Origin: Methanobacterium sp. PtaB.Bin024
GTDB lineage: Archaea > Methanobacteriota > Methanobacteria > Methanobacteriales > Methanobacteriaceae
NCBI GenBank assembly: GCA_002067065.1
Contig: MVPY01000099.1
Location: forward strand, 62,001-126,000
Length of the DNA: 64,000 nt
Direction of reading: 5' to 3'
The notes under the pieces were generated by a model. The model saw nothing but the letters and a program-made list of their open reading frames with translations, searched no databases and was not told the DNA's origin. Shown here piece after piece: positions 63,194 through 64,000 of the stretch (position 1 is its first letter; every line of letters starts with the position of its first letter). A program made the position numbers and the translations under genes.

Positions 63194-63429
63194 ATGAATC
63201 ATCTCCTAAAAAGATTTTAACATTATTATCAGCCCTAAGTGTGTTCCCATGAATTTGCGAATTTTTTCTGTTTCCAGGGGAAAACCTGCCTAATAGAACA
63301 TGCCTAATAGGAACATCTATCTATTGGTGAATCTCATTAAAAAAAGTTACCTAAGGGTACTAAGAATTAGAAAATTCAATTCATAAGTAGACCATGGAAT
63401 GGATATATTATAATGTGGTGTGTGAAGGA

Positions 63430-64000
63430 TTATGGTGAGTAAAGTTTCAGAACTTTATTATGGGCAGAGTATTCCCCCTCATCATGGAGAGAGGGTAACT
63501 CTTTCAAACCGTATTTCCTTTCTAAAGCTTTTAAGATAAGATGGTCCGCTAAATGAGGATTTTTAGGCAGTAAAGGTCCGTGGAGATATGTTCCGATACA
63601 ATTTTGGTACACCATTCCCTCTTGGTTATCTTTGCCATTGTTACCATATCCAACCACAACCTCCCCCAATGGTTTATGATCATGATATGTGCGACCGCCG
63701 TGGTTTTCAAAGCCCACCAGAGTCTCAGGGGAAAGTCCTAAACTGTTCTTGATTATGATGTTGCCAATAAGCCGCCCTTCTTCACTACGTGTGTGGTAAT
63801 CAAATATTCCAAGACCAGGAACATCATTCCCCTCAGCATCGATATATTTTTCTCCTAAAAGCTGATAACCTCCACAAATAGCAAGAACAGGAGCGCCATC
63901 TTCAATCAGATCTCCCATTAATTTTCTATAATTTAATAGATGGGAATATACAATATTTTGACCTCGATCTGATCCTCCACCAATAAAGAAGAGGTCACCC
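63430..64000 (-). CDS. GatD-like class I glutamine amidotransferase (5' part missing)
   Basis: The gene runs off the right edge; reading inward from it gives DLFFIGGGSDRGQNIVY, then the nucleophile in APVLAICGGYQLLG, ENHGGRTYHD and GTYLHGPLLPKNPHLAD with the catalytic histidine. This is the CobQ/GatD-type glutaminase. In bacteria GatD amidates lipid II together with a MurT ligase; Methanobacteriales carry homologues thought to act in pseudomurein synthesis. A MurT-like gene would be expected just beyond the window edge. The C-terminus (HNKVLKLYSP) is complete. Confidence 0.85.
   Translation of the reverse strand, partial: GDLFFIGGGSDRGQNIVYSHLLNYRKLMGDLIEDGAPVLAICGGYQLLGEKYIDAEGNDVPGLGIFDYHTRSEEGRLIGNIIIKNSLGLSPETLVGFENHGGRTYHDHKPLGEVVVGYGNNGKDNQEGMVYQNCIGTYLHGPLLPKNPHLADHLILKALERKYGLKELPSLHDEGEYSAHNKVLKLYSP

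Overview
This window is chromosomal DNA of a methanogenic archaeon, most like a mesophilic Methanobacterium (order Methanobacteriales). The archaeal signs are an HMG-CoA synthase of the mevalonate route, an archaeal-type PheRS alpha subunit with an N-terminal winged-helix extension, 4-phosphopantoate--beta-alanine ligase, UPF0200/UPF0201 proteins, a connectase (DUF2121), proteins with short class III (pilin-like) signal peptides and their A24-family peptidase, and a tRNA gene without encoded CCA. Two proteins carry what I recognise as the methanogen output domain, and a GatD-like amidotransferase fits a pseudomurein maker. Shine-Dalgarno sites are strong (GGAGGT, AGGTGATC) and TTG/GTG starts are common. 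No rRNA, CRISPR array, prophage or insertion sequence was seen.

Layout. 1-8.9 kb: metabolic and maintenance genes (HMG-CoA synthase, 5-formyl-THF cyclo-ligase, ferritin-like protein, thioesterase, an Nmad3-like protein, MsrA, an MFS exporter, PolX, a frameshifted YprB-like exonuclease). 9-15 kb: surface or stress proteins (PsbP-like lipoprotein, flavodoxin-PNPOx fusion, membrane-anchored M14-like peptidase, an amidotransferase-like gene broken by a stop codon, an AlbA_2 regulator). 15-31 kb: housekeeping (HisG, glutamine-synthetase-like, Lhr helicase beside a phosphoesterase, molybdopterin oxidoreductase, PheS, CitG-like, HemB, HhH-GPD glycosylase, AroC, tRNA-Thr, a frameshifted MBL hydrolase). 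31-36 kb: connectase, then a four-gene two-component cluster. 36-45 kb: uvrB-uvrA, divergent from a DUF169 gene and uvrC. 45-47 kb: a second output-domain response regulator and a KaiC-like ATPase behind four perfect 20-bp repeats. 49-55 kb: a five-gene operon, four of whose products have pilin-like leaders. 56-64 kb: diphthamide-ligase-like, CoA synthesis, membrane proteins, a pilin, the class III signal peptidase, PyrG and a GatD-like amidotransferase.

The genes work together mainly in three themes. DNA repair is represented by UvrABC, PolX, Lhr with a phosphoesterase, and an HhH-GPD glycosylase. Signalling is represented by two kinases, three response regulators, two copies of a Cys4 output domain and a KaiC-like ATPase. 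Surface structures are represented by six class-III-leader proteins, their processing peptidase, and other Asn/Ser/Thr-rich exported proteins. Three genes are disrupted in the sequence as given: single-base frameshifts near 8780 and 30960, and an in-frame TAA at 12224. Intergenic DNA repeatedly contains short tandem duplications, mostly with a period of 19 to 22 bp.
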